Positions 53,761 through 61,116 of a stretch of 64,000 nucleotides of DNA are shown here, in pieces; positions within the stretch are counted from its first letter, which is position 1; the number at the start of each line of letters is the position of its first letter. This stretch comes from Peribacillus sp. Bi96 (GTDB taxonomy: Bacteria; Bacillota; Bacilli; Bacillales; DSM-1321): positions 1 through 64,000 of the forward strand of contig NZ_CAKKLV010000019.1 in assembly GCF_918698115.1 (NCBI RefSeq), given 5' to 3'. The notes under the pieces are model-generated. The model saw only the letters and a list, made by a program, of their open reading frames with translations. It was not told where the DNA came from and ran no database searches. The position numbers and the translations under genes are program-made.

Positions 53761-53783
53761 TGATGCACCTCATAATTAAAACT

Positions 53784-53808
53784 ATTACAGACTTATAATA
53801 TCTGTAAT
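53784..53808. promoter_or_regulatory. Rrf2-type operator before the regulator gene
   Basis: ATTACAGA-CTTATAATA-TCTGTAAT: inverted 8-bp half-sites, 24 bp before the Rrf2 ATG, sharing half-sites ATTA(A/C)AGA and the TTAATA/TATAATA centre with 53293-53317. Confidence 0.78.
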
Positions 53809-53853
53809 TGATTGTAACTCATGCTGCAAAAAACCGCAAACTTTTTCCTCACC

Positions 53854-53916
53854 TAACGCCTTTTTTGATCCCCTTTCAAGGTCCCAGCCCAATTTCCTTT
53901 CTTTATAACTGACAAA
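53854..53916 (-). pseudogene. Copied 63-bp tail of the MutS2-like gene
   Basis: Matches 54946-55008 over 63 bp with six mismatches and no gaps. It encodes FVSYKERKLGWDLERGSKKA on the minus strand, the same tail as the MutS2-like protein (FVSYKERKLDRDLERGSKKA). Similarity ends abruptly at both sides, so it marks a duplication breakpoint. Confidence 0.8.
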
Positions 53917-54171
53917 GAACAAGTTGAAGAAATTAGCACAACAACATTTGAAAATGATGAAATAGAAGTTTCTGCAAAAAAGATTTTTGACAAAACATTT
54001 GCCATTGAAAAGGCACCTGCTGTACAGGTGAAAGTTGGTGTAAAGTTTACTGGCGCTGTATTTAACGGAGCAATTGGCTTTGCTATAGGCGGCGGTGTAG
54101 GGGATATTCAAACATTTATTATCAAAAAAGGTAAAAAAGAAGCAGAAAAGGTATTACAAAAACTTCGTTAG
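53911..54171 (+). pseudogene. C-terminal fragment of an unrecognised protein
   Basis: Eighty-six codons on the plus strand with no start, joined directly to the copied MutS2 tail. The sequence is protein-like: charged residues first (EISTTTFENDEIEVSAKKIF), then a glycine-rich hydrophobic stretch (GAVFNGAIGFAIGGGVGD) and a lysine-rich end. Such tails occur in large secreted toxins of Firmicutes, but I cannot assign a family. Confidence 0.5.
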
Positions 54172-54183
54172 TCGTTTAAAAAC

Positions 54184-54324
54184 ATGGGGAGATCCAAAAT
54201 TAGCTTTAGCTACAGTGCTTGTGTAACTATTGCACTAAATTATTTAGATGTTGGCAATCAGATTGCCAAACAACTTGATAAAAGAGATAAGAGGCCAAAT
54301 AATGGTTGGATAGATTTTCATTAA
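54184..54324 (+). pseudogene. Short plus-strand fragment
   Basis: A frame beginning MGRSKISFSYSACVTIALNY and ending GWIDFH. The preceding frame (KTWGDPKLALATVLV-stop) looks equally protein-like, which suggests a frameshifted remnant. No ribosome site and no family recognised. Confidence 0.3.
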
Positions 54325-54344
54325 ATTTAAAGGATGATTAATTA

Positions 54345-54512
54345 ATGATGAAAAAATCAAGCAAATATATTGTCCTATTTCTCTGGGTAGTATTTTTTTG
54401 ATAGTATATGCCCAAAGGTATTTATTATTTTATTGTAGGAATTTCAGTACTTTTTCTAAGTGCACTTTTTATTTTAAAGATGTTTAATCATTCAAAAGAT
54501 GTAGAAAGCTAA
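54345..54512 (+). pseudogene. Small membrane protein gene with internal stops
   Basis: From ATG 54345 (AAAGGATG upstream) one frame of 56 codons gives MMKKSSKYIVLFLWVVFF, then TGA-TAG, then YMPKGIYYFIVGISVLFLSA and a polar end. Two hydrophobic helices are interrupted by two adjacent stops. Probably a decayed small membrane or immunity-type protein. Confidence 0.4.
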
Positions 54513-54798
54513 TATTTAGGTGATAGTAACAGCCTTTTTTCGAGATGTTGTTTGTATCCCTTTCTTATTTTATCGTTCAACTCTAATTGATTTTGTTGTT
54601 TCTTCGCTTTTTGATTATTTTTAAATTTAATAGCTATTAAACTTGATTACTATTAAAACTCACCCTATACATTGTTTGTCTTATCCTCTTTCTTAGGATT
54701 GAATCAACCTTTTAATTTTTTCCCTTAACATTCTTTTGATGTTTTCAATTTTTCGGGAGTGCTCTCTGCGCTACAAGCGTGACTGGTAACGATCCACA
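54513..54798. other. Non-coding stretch before the third repeat copy
   Basis: AT-rich; no ORF, hairpin or promoter I can support. Confidence 0.4.
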
Positions 54799-54870
54799 CG
54801 AGAAATCAAGGGAAAATTAAAGGGTATGGGCAAGGGGCCCATACCCTAATGATGTCTACTTTTTTGGGTT
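54799..54870 (-). repeat. Repeated terminator-like element, copy 3 of 3
   Basis: Hairpin AGGGTATGGGC / GCCCATACCCT (54821-54847) is followed on the minus strand by TTTAATTTTCCCTTGATT. It ends the MutS2-like gene. The right flank GATGTCTAC-TTTTTTGGGTT matches copy 1. Confidence 0.6.
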
Positions 54871-54903
54871 GAACAAGTTTCTCCCCTTCATATCATTATT
54901 GTA

Positions 54904-56808
54904 CTATTCTCTGAGCTTTTTCCGTATATCCGCCGCAACATTCTTTAACGCCTTTTTTGATCCCCGCTCTAAGTCCCGGTCCAATTTCCTTTCTTTATAA
55001 CTGACAAATAAGGTATTCAGATCATAGCCTTCCGGATATAAGTCGACGGCTTTTATTTCTAGCTCCAGCCTATTGGCATGAACCTCCTTGAAAGTATCTT
55101 CAAAAAGCACGACGACATTATTGAACGAATCCTTCTTCTTATAAACGATCGCATATCCATCAAGTTCGCTTACCTTTACCTTGTCACCTACTTCAAATTC
55201 ATACAAAGCTGTTTTTGAAACGGCTGCCGCTTTCACTTTTTTGATTTTACCTTCCTGAACGAGACCCAAGTCATAGTCTTTATTATCGATATAGAGCTTT
55301 GCCTTTTGCAAAACCTTTTCACGAACATTCATCTTTTTCGCGATCCACAGGGCATTGCTTTCCCCGGATTGCCCGATCAACAGCTTATACTTTGGCTCAA
55401 GTGTTTCACTATTGAACTGCATAGCCGCATTCATGAAATCACTGTGTATTTCCGAATAACGCTTGATTTCACCATAATGGGTCGTCGCAACGGTTATGCA
55501 GCCCCTCTGATAAAATTCCTCAAGGATGGCAATCGCTAAAGCAGCACCTTCATTCGGTTCCGTTCCGCTCCCGATTTCATCGAACAGCAGCAATGAGTTA
55601 TTGGTTATTGCCCCCATGATTTCCGATATGTTTTTCATATGCGATGAAAACGTGCTCAGCGCATTTTCAATACTTTGATTGTCACCGATATCGACGAATA
55701 CCTGATCGAAGACGGCAAGCTCAGTCCCCTCTTTTCCGGCAACATGAAGCCCTGACATGACGGCCAACGTAAGGATGCCGATCGTTTTCAGGACGACTGT
55801 TTTACCTCCGGCATTTGGACCAGTAATGATCAAGCTACGATAATCCTTACCGATCTCAAAATCCAAAGGTACACTGTCTTGTGGCAAAAGAGGATGTTTA
55901 CAGCCTTTTAACTGAATATAACCATGATCATTGATTTTCGGTTCGATGGCATCCATGCTTTTACTGAACTTGGCTTTTGCGAAGATCATGTCATATTGAC
56001 TGATTAGCTCGATATTGATCTTGATCGGTTTCAGCTGCTCGAAAACCGTGCCAGATAATGTGGCTAAAAGTTGATACTCTTCCATCGATTCTTCCGCTTT
56101 TAAACTAGCCAATTCTACATTCAACTTTGTCACCGTGGCAGGTTCCATGAACACGGTAGCCCCTTTTGCCGAAACTTCCACGATCGTTCCGGCCACCTGA
56201 TTTTTATAAGAGGCTTTGATCGGGATTGTATAGCGATCATCTTTTTTACTGATGAAAAACTCCTGAATGAACTCTTTATTGGCCCCGCTCTTCAAGAACT
56301 TATTTAGCCGTTCCTCTATTTTACTTTCCGTCTTGATGATTTGGTTCCGAATCCGTTTCAGATCCTTGCTGGCTTCGGAAACGACGATATTTCCCTTTAT
56401 GGTAAATTGGATCTCTTCCTCGATGCTCCTGAATTCTGTCATGGAGCGGGCGTAGGAATGCAGGGTAGGAGCAAAGAACTCTTTATCGGTCATGAATTTC
56501 TTGATATTCCTGCAGCCTCTTAAGAAGTCTGCTATCGCCACCAACTCAGCGGGCTCCAAAATCATTCCCTTTTCCAGTTTGTCGATATGGTAGCCCACAT
56601 GGGAAATGCCCTTTAAGGGAATATGGCTTTCCGCATTCAGCAAATTCCTTGCCTCTGTCGTCTCGTTTAACCGATTTTTAACAACGTTCAAAATGCTGCT
56701 TGGCTTTAACTGATCCAATAATGCTTTTCCTAAACCACTTACACAATGGTTTTTCACCATTTCTTTCAGTTGTATATATTGTAGTTTTTCATATGTCATC
56801 AAATTCAT
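54904..56808 (-). CDS. MutS2-like DNA-binding ATPase lacking the Smr domain
   Basis: A 634-residue MutS-family protein. The core (lever/clamp, about residues 1-300) is followed by the ATPase with Walker A TGPNAGGKT (329-337), the STFSSHMKNI segment, Walker B LLFDEIGSGTEPNEG and the switch His in ATTHYGE. True MutS2 proteins are about 780 residues and end in a Smr nuclease domain; here the C-terminus has only a short basic tail. It may bind branched DNA or act on stalled ribosomes without cleaving. ATG 56808 follows AAGGAGG. A long structured leader precedes it, and its 3' end is partly copied at 53854. Confidence 0.88.
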   Translation of the reverse strand: MNLMTYEKLQYIQLKEMVKNHCVSGLGKALLDQLKPSSILNVVKNRLNETTEARNLLNAESHIPLKGISHVGYHIDKLEKGMILEPAELVAIADFLRGCRNIKKFMTDKEFFAPTLHSYARSMTEFRSIEEEIQFTIKGNIVVSEASKDLKRIRNQIIKTESKIEERLNKFLKSGANKEFIQEFFISKKDDRYTIPIKASYKNQVAGTIVEVSAKGATVFMEPATVTKLNVELASLKAEESMEEYQLLATLSGTVFEQLKPIKINIELISQYDMIFAKAKFSKSMDAIEPKINDHGYIQLKGCKHPLLPQDSVPLDFEIGKDYRSLIITGPNAGGKTVVLKTIGILTLAVMSGLHVAGKEGTELAVFDQVFVDIGDNQSIENALSTFSSHMKNISEIMGAITNNSLLLFDEIGSGTEPNEGAALAIAILEEFYQRGCITVATTHYGEIKRYSEIHSDFMNAAMQFNSETLEPKYKLLIGQSGESNALWIAKKMNVREKVLQKAKLYIDNKDYDLGLVQEGKIKKVKAAAVSKTALYEFEVGDKVKVSELDGYAIVYKKKDSFNNVVVLFEDTFKEVHANRLELEIKAVDLYPEGYDLNTLFVSYKERKLDRDLERGSKKALKNVAADIRKKLRE

Positions 56809-56851
56809 ATCATGATCCTCCTTGAATGAGTGTGCGATTTGCCTTAAATCC

Positions 56852-56923
56852 AAAAAATGCCCGCAAAAGTCCCCCTACCTTTACAAATGAACAAGCCATT
56901 TGAGTAGAAAGCTCCTGCGGGCA
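56852..56923 (-). terminator. Large hairpin with terminator-like tail in the MutS2-like leader
   Basis: TGCCCGCA (56916-56923) pairs with TGCGGGCA (56858-56865) on the minus strand and is followed by TTTTTT. The 50-nt interior can form a second stem (CTACTCAAATG with CATTTGTAAAGGTAG). It lies 44 bp before the ATG, so it would attenuate the gene or end a small leader RNA. Confidence 0.6.
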
Positions 56924-56988
56924 CGGCCTTATAAGGACCTAAAATCGATAACAAATTCGGCAGATCTAAATAGACCTGCTTTCAACAA

Positions 56989-57022
56989 AAAAGCATGGTA
57001 GGACAAATCCCACCATGCTTTT
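56989..57022 (-). terminator. Terminator inside the MutS2-like leader
   Basis: AAAGCATGGTGGG / CCTACCATGCTTT with TTTTTTG after the stem on the minus strand. It follows the cloverleaf-like structure at 57027-57178, as in transcriptional attenuators. Confidence 0.75.
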
Positions 57023-57026
57023 CGTC

Positions 57027-57178
57027 GTAACACCTACATGTTACACGATTTATGGAAAAGGAAGCAGTCTTAAGGTAGGTATTCACAATGCAGAATTGCA
57101 CTGTGAAAAAAGGCATACTTAATGCACTGACCAAACAGTGATTAAATACCTTATTCAACTAAATTAGTTGATACCTAC
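57027..57178 (-). ncRNA. Candidate structured RNA (four-way junction) upstream of the MutS2-like gene
   Basis: Closing stem GTAGGTAT (57171-57178) with ATACCTAC (57075-57082). Inside are three perfect or near-perfect hairpins: 57155-57171 (TCAACTAA/TTTAGTTGA), 57110-57152 (AAGGTATTTAATCACTG with its partner), and 57082-57107 (TTCACA-TGCA pattern). A further hairpin at 57027-57044 exposes TGTAGG, which can pair with CCTAC of the closing stem and so offers a switch. A terminator follows. No known riboswitch or T-box signature was recognised. The strand is inferred from the downstream terminator and gene. Confidence 0.5.
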
Positions 57179-57473
57179 TCCCGACATAAAACACCACACC
57201 TTTTCTTAGATTGGAATTAACATACCATATAAGTAATAAACAGTCAATGTTTTTTCATCTTTTATAAAAGCATGTAAATCGGATATCATTTATTAAGAAT
57301 TTAAAAAAGAGGAGATGCAATGGATATTTTCCAAGAACAAATACCGCCACGGAGCATTTCCAGAGCTAACTAAACGTTATTGCAATAATGCTTCAGTCAC
57401 ACCCCTTTTCAGTGTCTGAATATTTACTTTAAAATTGGGGTATGTTATCCTTATATTAACATAAACTGAAAAC
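57179..57473. other. Region upstream of the structured leader
   Basis: AT-rich. Contains a small plus-strand remnant (57320-57419); nothing else supported. Confidence 0.4.
57320..57419 (+). pseudogene. Short frameshifted ORF with strong ribosome site
   Basis: AGAGGAGATGCA precedes ATG 57320 (MDIFQEQ), but that frame stops after 17 codons. The next frame continues YRHGAFPELTKRYCNNASVT to TGA at 57417. One missing or extra base would give a protein of about 33 residues; no family recognised. Confidence 0.3.
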
Positions 57474-57497
57474 AGCCCCATGCGCTAACATGAGGCT
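57474..57497 (-). terminator. Terminator of the toxin-like peptide gene
   Basis: AGCC-CATG arms pair (AGCCTCATG / CATGGGGCT) around TTAGCG, then GTTTTC on the minus strand. Confidence 0.7.
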
Positions 57498-57534
57498 GAC
57501 AACTAGCAAGAGTGGTTGGTCACAACTAACTTAA

Positions 57535-57687
57535 TTAATCGTCAGAAGAAGAACCATTGCCATCTTGGGAGGATGAGTGGTTCTTTTTCCGTTTCTTGGC
57601 GAACACAGACAGGATAAGACTGGTTGCTACAGCAACAAATATCTCTTTCCCCATATCTGTAATTAAGTTCAATAAGAAATGAATCAT
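57535..57687 (-). CDS. Small single-helix membrane peptide, type I toxin-like
   Basis: A 50-residue peptide starting MIHFLLNLITDMGKEIFVAV, one hydrophobic helix, then KKRKK and a polar Ser/Asp-rich tail, the build of Fst/TxpA-type toxins. AAGGAGGTGACC is a near-perfect ribosome site. The mRNA ends are complementary: GAGTGGTGGTCACA upstream of the ORF (57733-57746) and TGTGACCAACCACTC after the stop (57510-57524) pair over 14 bp with one bulged A. In type I systems such end-to-end folding hides the ribosome site. No antisense antitoxin promoter could be identified, so the toxin role is inference. Confidence 0.6.
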   Translation of the reverse strand: MIHFLLNLITDMGKEIFVAVATSLILSVFAKKRKKNHSSSQDGNGSSSDD

Positions 57688-57853
57688 GCGGTCACCTCCT
57701 TCCCCATCTATAATTAGATGGAAAAGCAAAACTGTGACCACCACTCTATCCTCAGTTGTCCCTCTATTTTATCATATCTTTCCCTTAATGGTAATTTTAT
57801 GAAAAAAATACTGATAAAAAACGTGTATTCTTCCCCTTCTACTCTGGTGTAGA

Positions 57854-58006
57854 TTAATTCCCTTTGTTTACAAGTGCCGCTAACAGCTGAACAACATCAC
57901 CAAAGTAGGAAACCCTTTGATAAGCAATGACGAAAAGGCTTGCTGCAATAACGACTAATGAGACCGTTTTAATTAGCTCAAATTTCTATTGATTTTGTTC
58001 AGTCAT
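57854..58006 (-). pseudogene. Small hydrophobic protein gene with an amber codon at position 7
   Basis: From ATG 58006 the frame reads MTEQNQ, TAG (57986-57988), then KFELIKTVSLVVIAASLFVI and on to NKGN-stop, 50 codons in all with one transmembrane helix. The sequence after the stop is intact and protein-like. No strong ribosome site. Either a recently lost small gene or a fortuitous frame; a CAA/CAG to TAG change would explain it. Confidence 0.4.
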
Positions 58007-58263
58007 AAGGAACATCTTGTGGTTATCCACTGGTCAATGTATAGACGTTTTAAAAGTACCTACATATCACTCTACTTTTTTCAATATCAAAGGTCGGGAA
58101 ACTTATTCAAAAGTGGATTTATCGATTCCAATCATCTTTTTCCTGGTGATAGACATTGTATGGGGATTAGGACGAGAAGGGGCAGTATAATCTTATTCAG
58201 CGTTATTTCAAACGGCATATATTTTTCATCCTGCTATCATTTTTCATTTTTTTATTAGCATTG
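58007..58263. other. Region between small gene remnant and deaminase
   Basis: An 89-codon plus-strand frame spans this stretch, but it has an unusual composition (many Ser, Phe, His, Arg) and no start signal; not called. No other element seen before the palindrome at 58264. Confidence 0.35.
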
Positions 58264-58298
58264 GCAAAGGGGATTATCCATTGGATAATCCCCTTTGC
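58264..58298 (-). terminator. Palindrome ending the purine salvage operon
   Basis: GCAAAGGGGATTATCC and its complement form a stem of about 16 bp with a tiny loop, 3 bp after the deaminase stop. The T-tract is inside the stem, so it should still terminate but is atypical. Confidence 0.65.
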
Positions 58299-58301
58299 GG
58301 T

Positions 58302-60020
58302 TTAAGCTTCATCATTCATTATGAGAGGGACTATTTTCCCTTCATTCACGTTGATCAATCCATGGTCGGTTATTTTCAGAGCCGGGCTGACAGGAAGCGA
58401 TAAGGTGCTTAATGACATGATGACATTATAATGTTCGTAGCCTAACGATTTAAGTGCTTCTGTCAGATGCTGAACCTGTTCCGAAACGATGTCCATCGGC
58501 TCTTCGGAAAGAATGCCTCCAACAGGAAGTGGAATCATGGATAGGACCTCGCCATCTTCAACGCAACAGACTCCGCCTTGTTTCCTTATTACTTCGTTAG
58601 CGGCGATCAGCATATCCTGCTTATTATGGCCGATCACCAAAAGATTATGGTTATCATGCGAATACGTGGTGGCGACCGCTCCCCGCTTCAAAACATCCCC
58701 GGCGATCAACCCGTGCGCCCTGTTACCGTTTTTCCCGTACCGTTCGAATGTGGCGATTAAACCGTATGGGGTTTCCTCCCAGCATAATTCACCATTCTTC
58801 CCATTTAAGCTATCATGGGTTTCAGTCGTGAAAGTGGAACCATTCTGCACGTTGATGATTCGGCACTTGATGTGTTCATGATTATTTGAGATTGGGATGT
58901 TAAAATCGTTTTCAGTAAGTTCCGCAAGCTTCACACTTTGATAGAAATGCTCAGGAAATTGTCTTTCCTTCACTTCTTGCACATATGGACGTGAAGATTC
59001 ATAAACGAGCTCACCTTTTTTGTATACTTGTTCAATATCAAATGTTTCCAAGTTGGATACAAGCAGGAAATCTGCTGCTTTTCCAGGTGCAATGGCGCCA
59101 CGGTCATACATCCTCATCCGCTGTGCAGGTGTATAGGTGCATGCATAAATGGCTTTTTCCGGGGACATGCCCATTAGAATCGCTTTCTTCAAAAGGACAT
59201 TCAGATGTCCTCTTGTTTGGAAAGAGTCGGTCATGACGTCATCGGTGACAAAGCAGAAATGCTCATCCACCTGCTTTTCCTTCAAGTAATTCATCACTTC
59301 TTCAGTCATTGATTTTTCTTGAATCTCAATGAACATTCCGGCAGCGATCCTCGCGTCCATCCCTTCCACGGTCTGGTGTGTATGATCTGAATTCACTCCG
59401 GCATAAACAATCTTCTGCAAGTCCAAGTCGAGCAGCTTTGGAACGTGCCCCTCTATGATCAGATCTGGATAACGGGAACGGATATGTGACAAGATCTTAT
59501 TCGTTTTACAATCAGGGTCGGTTATGACCTCATAGTAATTCATGATCTCGCCGAGACATTTAATGTCCTCCGTTTGCATCAATTCATCTATATCATCTAT
59601 TTCTATAGCACCGCCTGTTGTTTCCATCGATGTCGCAGGAACGGAACTCGGGATGGCATAAAACATATCCGCTACGCAATCTTTACTCGCTTTGATCATT
59701 TCCTTCACACCAGAAATCCCGAAAACATTGGCCATTTCATGCGGTTCCGGCACGATTGTGGTCACGCCATTCTTGATTAACCCGTAGGAAAACGTCGCAG
59801 GCGTCACCATCGTACTTTCAATGTGCAGATGGATATCGATCAGACCCGGGACCATATACTTACCTTGTCCATCGATGATTCTATCCGGCTCGAAGGCATC
59901 TAATTCCCGTTCTCCAATATAATAGAACTTTCCATCCTTGATGGCTGCATTTCCTTTAATAAATCTTTTAAAATAGCTGTTAAAAACATTGATATCTCTT
60001 ACTAGCATATCCATTCGCAT
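58302..60020 (-). CDS. Adenine deaminase family amidohydrolase
   Basis: A 572-residue binuclear-metal amidohydrolase of the Ade family, which converts adenine to hypoxanthine and ammonia. Motifs: GLIDIHLHIESTMVTP (first metal ligands), PEPHEMANVFG, IIEGHVPKL, NSDHTHQT, FVTDDVMTD and the C-terminal SHDNHNLLVIGHN. AGGAGGG precedes the first of three nearby ATGs. It is the last gene of an operon with a Pot-type ABC importer and a nucleoside hydrolase, which supports purine salvage. Some YerA-type paralogues lack adenine deaminase activity, so the exact base is inferred. Confidence 0.9.
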   Translation of the reverse strand: MRMDMLVRDINVFNSYFKRFIKGNAAIKDGKFYYIGERELDAFEPDRIIDGQGKYMVPGLIDIHLHIESTMVTPATFSYGLIKNGVTTIVPEPHEMANVFGISGVKEMIKASKDCVADMFYAIPSSVPATSMETTGGAIEIDDIDELMQTEDIKCLGEIMNYYEVITDPDCKTNKILSHIRSRYPDLIIEGHVPKLLDLDLQKIVYAGVNSDHTHQTVEGMDARIAAGMFIEIQEKSMTEEVMNYLKEKQVDEHFCFVTDDVMTDSFQTRGHLNVLLKKAILMGMSPEKAIYACTYTPAQRMRMYDRGAIAPGKAADFLLVSNLETFDIEQVYKKGELVYESSRPYVQEVKERQFPEHFYQSVKLAELTENDFNIPISNNHEHIKCRIINVQNGSTFTTETHDSLNGKNGELCWEETPYGLIATFERYGKNGNRAHGLIAGDVLKRGAVATTYSHDNHNLLVIGHNKQDMLIAANEVIRKQGGVCCVEDGEVLSMIPLPVGGILSEEPMDIVSEQVQHLTEALKSLGYEHYNVIMSLSTLSLPVSPALKITDHGLINVNEGKIVPLIMNDEA

Positions 60021-60036
60021 AACTTACCCTCCTAAG

Positions 60037-61101
60037 CTAGTCAACAAGCACCATCTGATTTCTCGGAATTTCAAGGATGATTTCCTGACCCGTCCGATAA
60101 GATTCCGTCATTTCCTTGTTCACAGTGAAATCACCTATTGGGGTTTCAACGACATATTGATAGCTTCTACCAAGGTACGTACTTACCTTAACCCTGCCAG
60201 ATAAACTATTTTCCAGGACCGCTCCCATGTCCTCTTTTTCCCTGATTAGCAGATCGTCCGGCCTGATAGCACCTATTTTTCCACTCGCATTGGTCATCTG
60301 TGCATCCTTGTGCAGCACAAAAGAGTATCCTGATTTGTTCAGTTCAATTTTGTCTTCATGATCCGTCCGCTTATCAAATTCAATGAAGTTCTTAAAACCG
60401 ATGAAGTCTGCGACAAATTTGGTTTGAGGATACTTGTAAATGGTGGCAGGATCACTAAGCTGCTCGATGATGCCTTTATTCATGATCGCTACCTGGTCTG
60501 ATATGGAAAAACACTCTTCCTGATCATGGGAAACATATACCGTTGTAATCCCCAGTTCTTGTTGGATACGGCGAATTTCGACTCTCATATTCACTCTTAA
60601 ATTCGCATCTAGATTACTCAAAGGCTCGTCAAATAATAAGATATCGGGTTCAATCACCAGCGCCCTGGCAATCGCAACCCGCTGCTTTTGCCCTCCGGAA
60701 AGCTCTTGGGGATATCTCTTTTCAAATCCTTTTAAATTAACGATTTCAAGTACATTCATTACCTTTTTTTCAATTTCACTTTTAGAATTCTTTCTAAGAC
60801 GAAGACCGAATGCAATATTATCGAATATCGACAAATGCGGGAATAATGCATAGTTTTGGAACACAAAGCCAAAATTCCGCTTGTTAACGGGCACTTTCGT
60901 ATAGTCCTTTTCCTTGAATAGAAACTTCCCTTCGTTCGCCTGTAAAAATCCGGCTATTAAACGCAGGGTCGTTGTTTTCCCACAGCCGCTGGGGCCAAGA
61001 AGGGATACCAGTTTCCCTTTTTCAATCTCAAGATTGAAATCTTTTAATATATTCTGTTTGTTATATGCTACAGAGATATCTTGTAAAGTGAATAAAGCCA
61101 T
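60037..61101 (-). CDS. ABC importer ATPase, spermidine/putrescine (PotA) type
   Basis: A 354-residue ATPase. Walker A LLGPSGCGKTTTLR, signature LSGGQKQRVAIARAL, Walker B LLFDEPLSNLDANLR and switch VSHDQEE. A C-terminal TOBE domain (about residues 270-350) occurs as in PotA/FbpC proteins. It energises the two permeases encoded next to it. AAAGGAGG precedes the ATG. The Pot/Fbp group also imports iron, thiamine and phosphonates, so polyamine specificity is not implied. Confidence 0.92.
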   Translation of the reverse strand: MALFTLQDISVAYNKQNILKDFNLEIEKGKLVSLLGPSGCGKTTTLRLIAGFLQANEGKFLFKEKDYTKVPVNKRNFGFVFQNYALFPHLSIFDNIAFGLRLRKNSKSEIEKKVMNVLEIVNLKGFEKRYPQELSGGQKQRVAIARALVIEPDILLFDEPLSNLDANLRVNMRVEIRRIQQELGITTVYVSHDQEECFSISDQVAIMNKGIIEQLSDPATIYKYPQTKFVADFIGFKNFIEFDKRTDHEDKIELNKSGYSFVLHKDAQMTNASGKIGAIRPDDLLIREKEDMGAVLENSLSGRVKVSTYLGRSYQYVVETPIGDFTVNKEMTESYRTGQEIILEIPRNQMVLVD

Positions 61102-61116
61102 CCATCATTACCTCCT

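Noticed and set aside
21636..58006. Recoding of TAG (amber suppression or pyrrolysine) as an explanation of the three amber interruptions
   Set aside because: Well-conserved genes in the window do not use internal TAG, and no pyl genes or suppressor tRNA are visible; pseudogenes are simpler.
57989..58258. 89-codon plus-strand ORF
   Set aside because: Unusual residue composition, no ribosome site, overlaps the start of a minus-strand small gene remnant; no family recognised.
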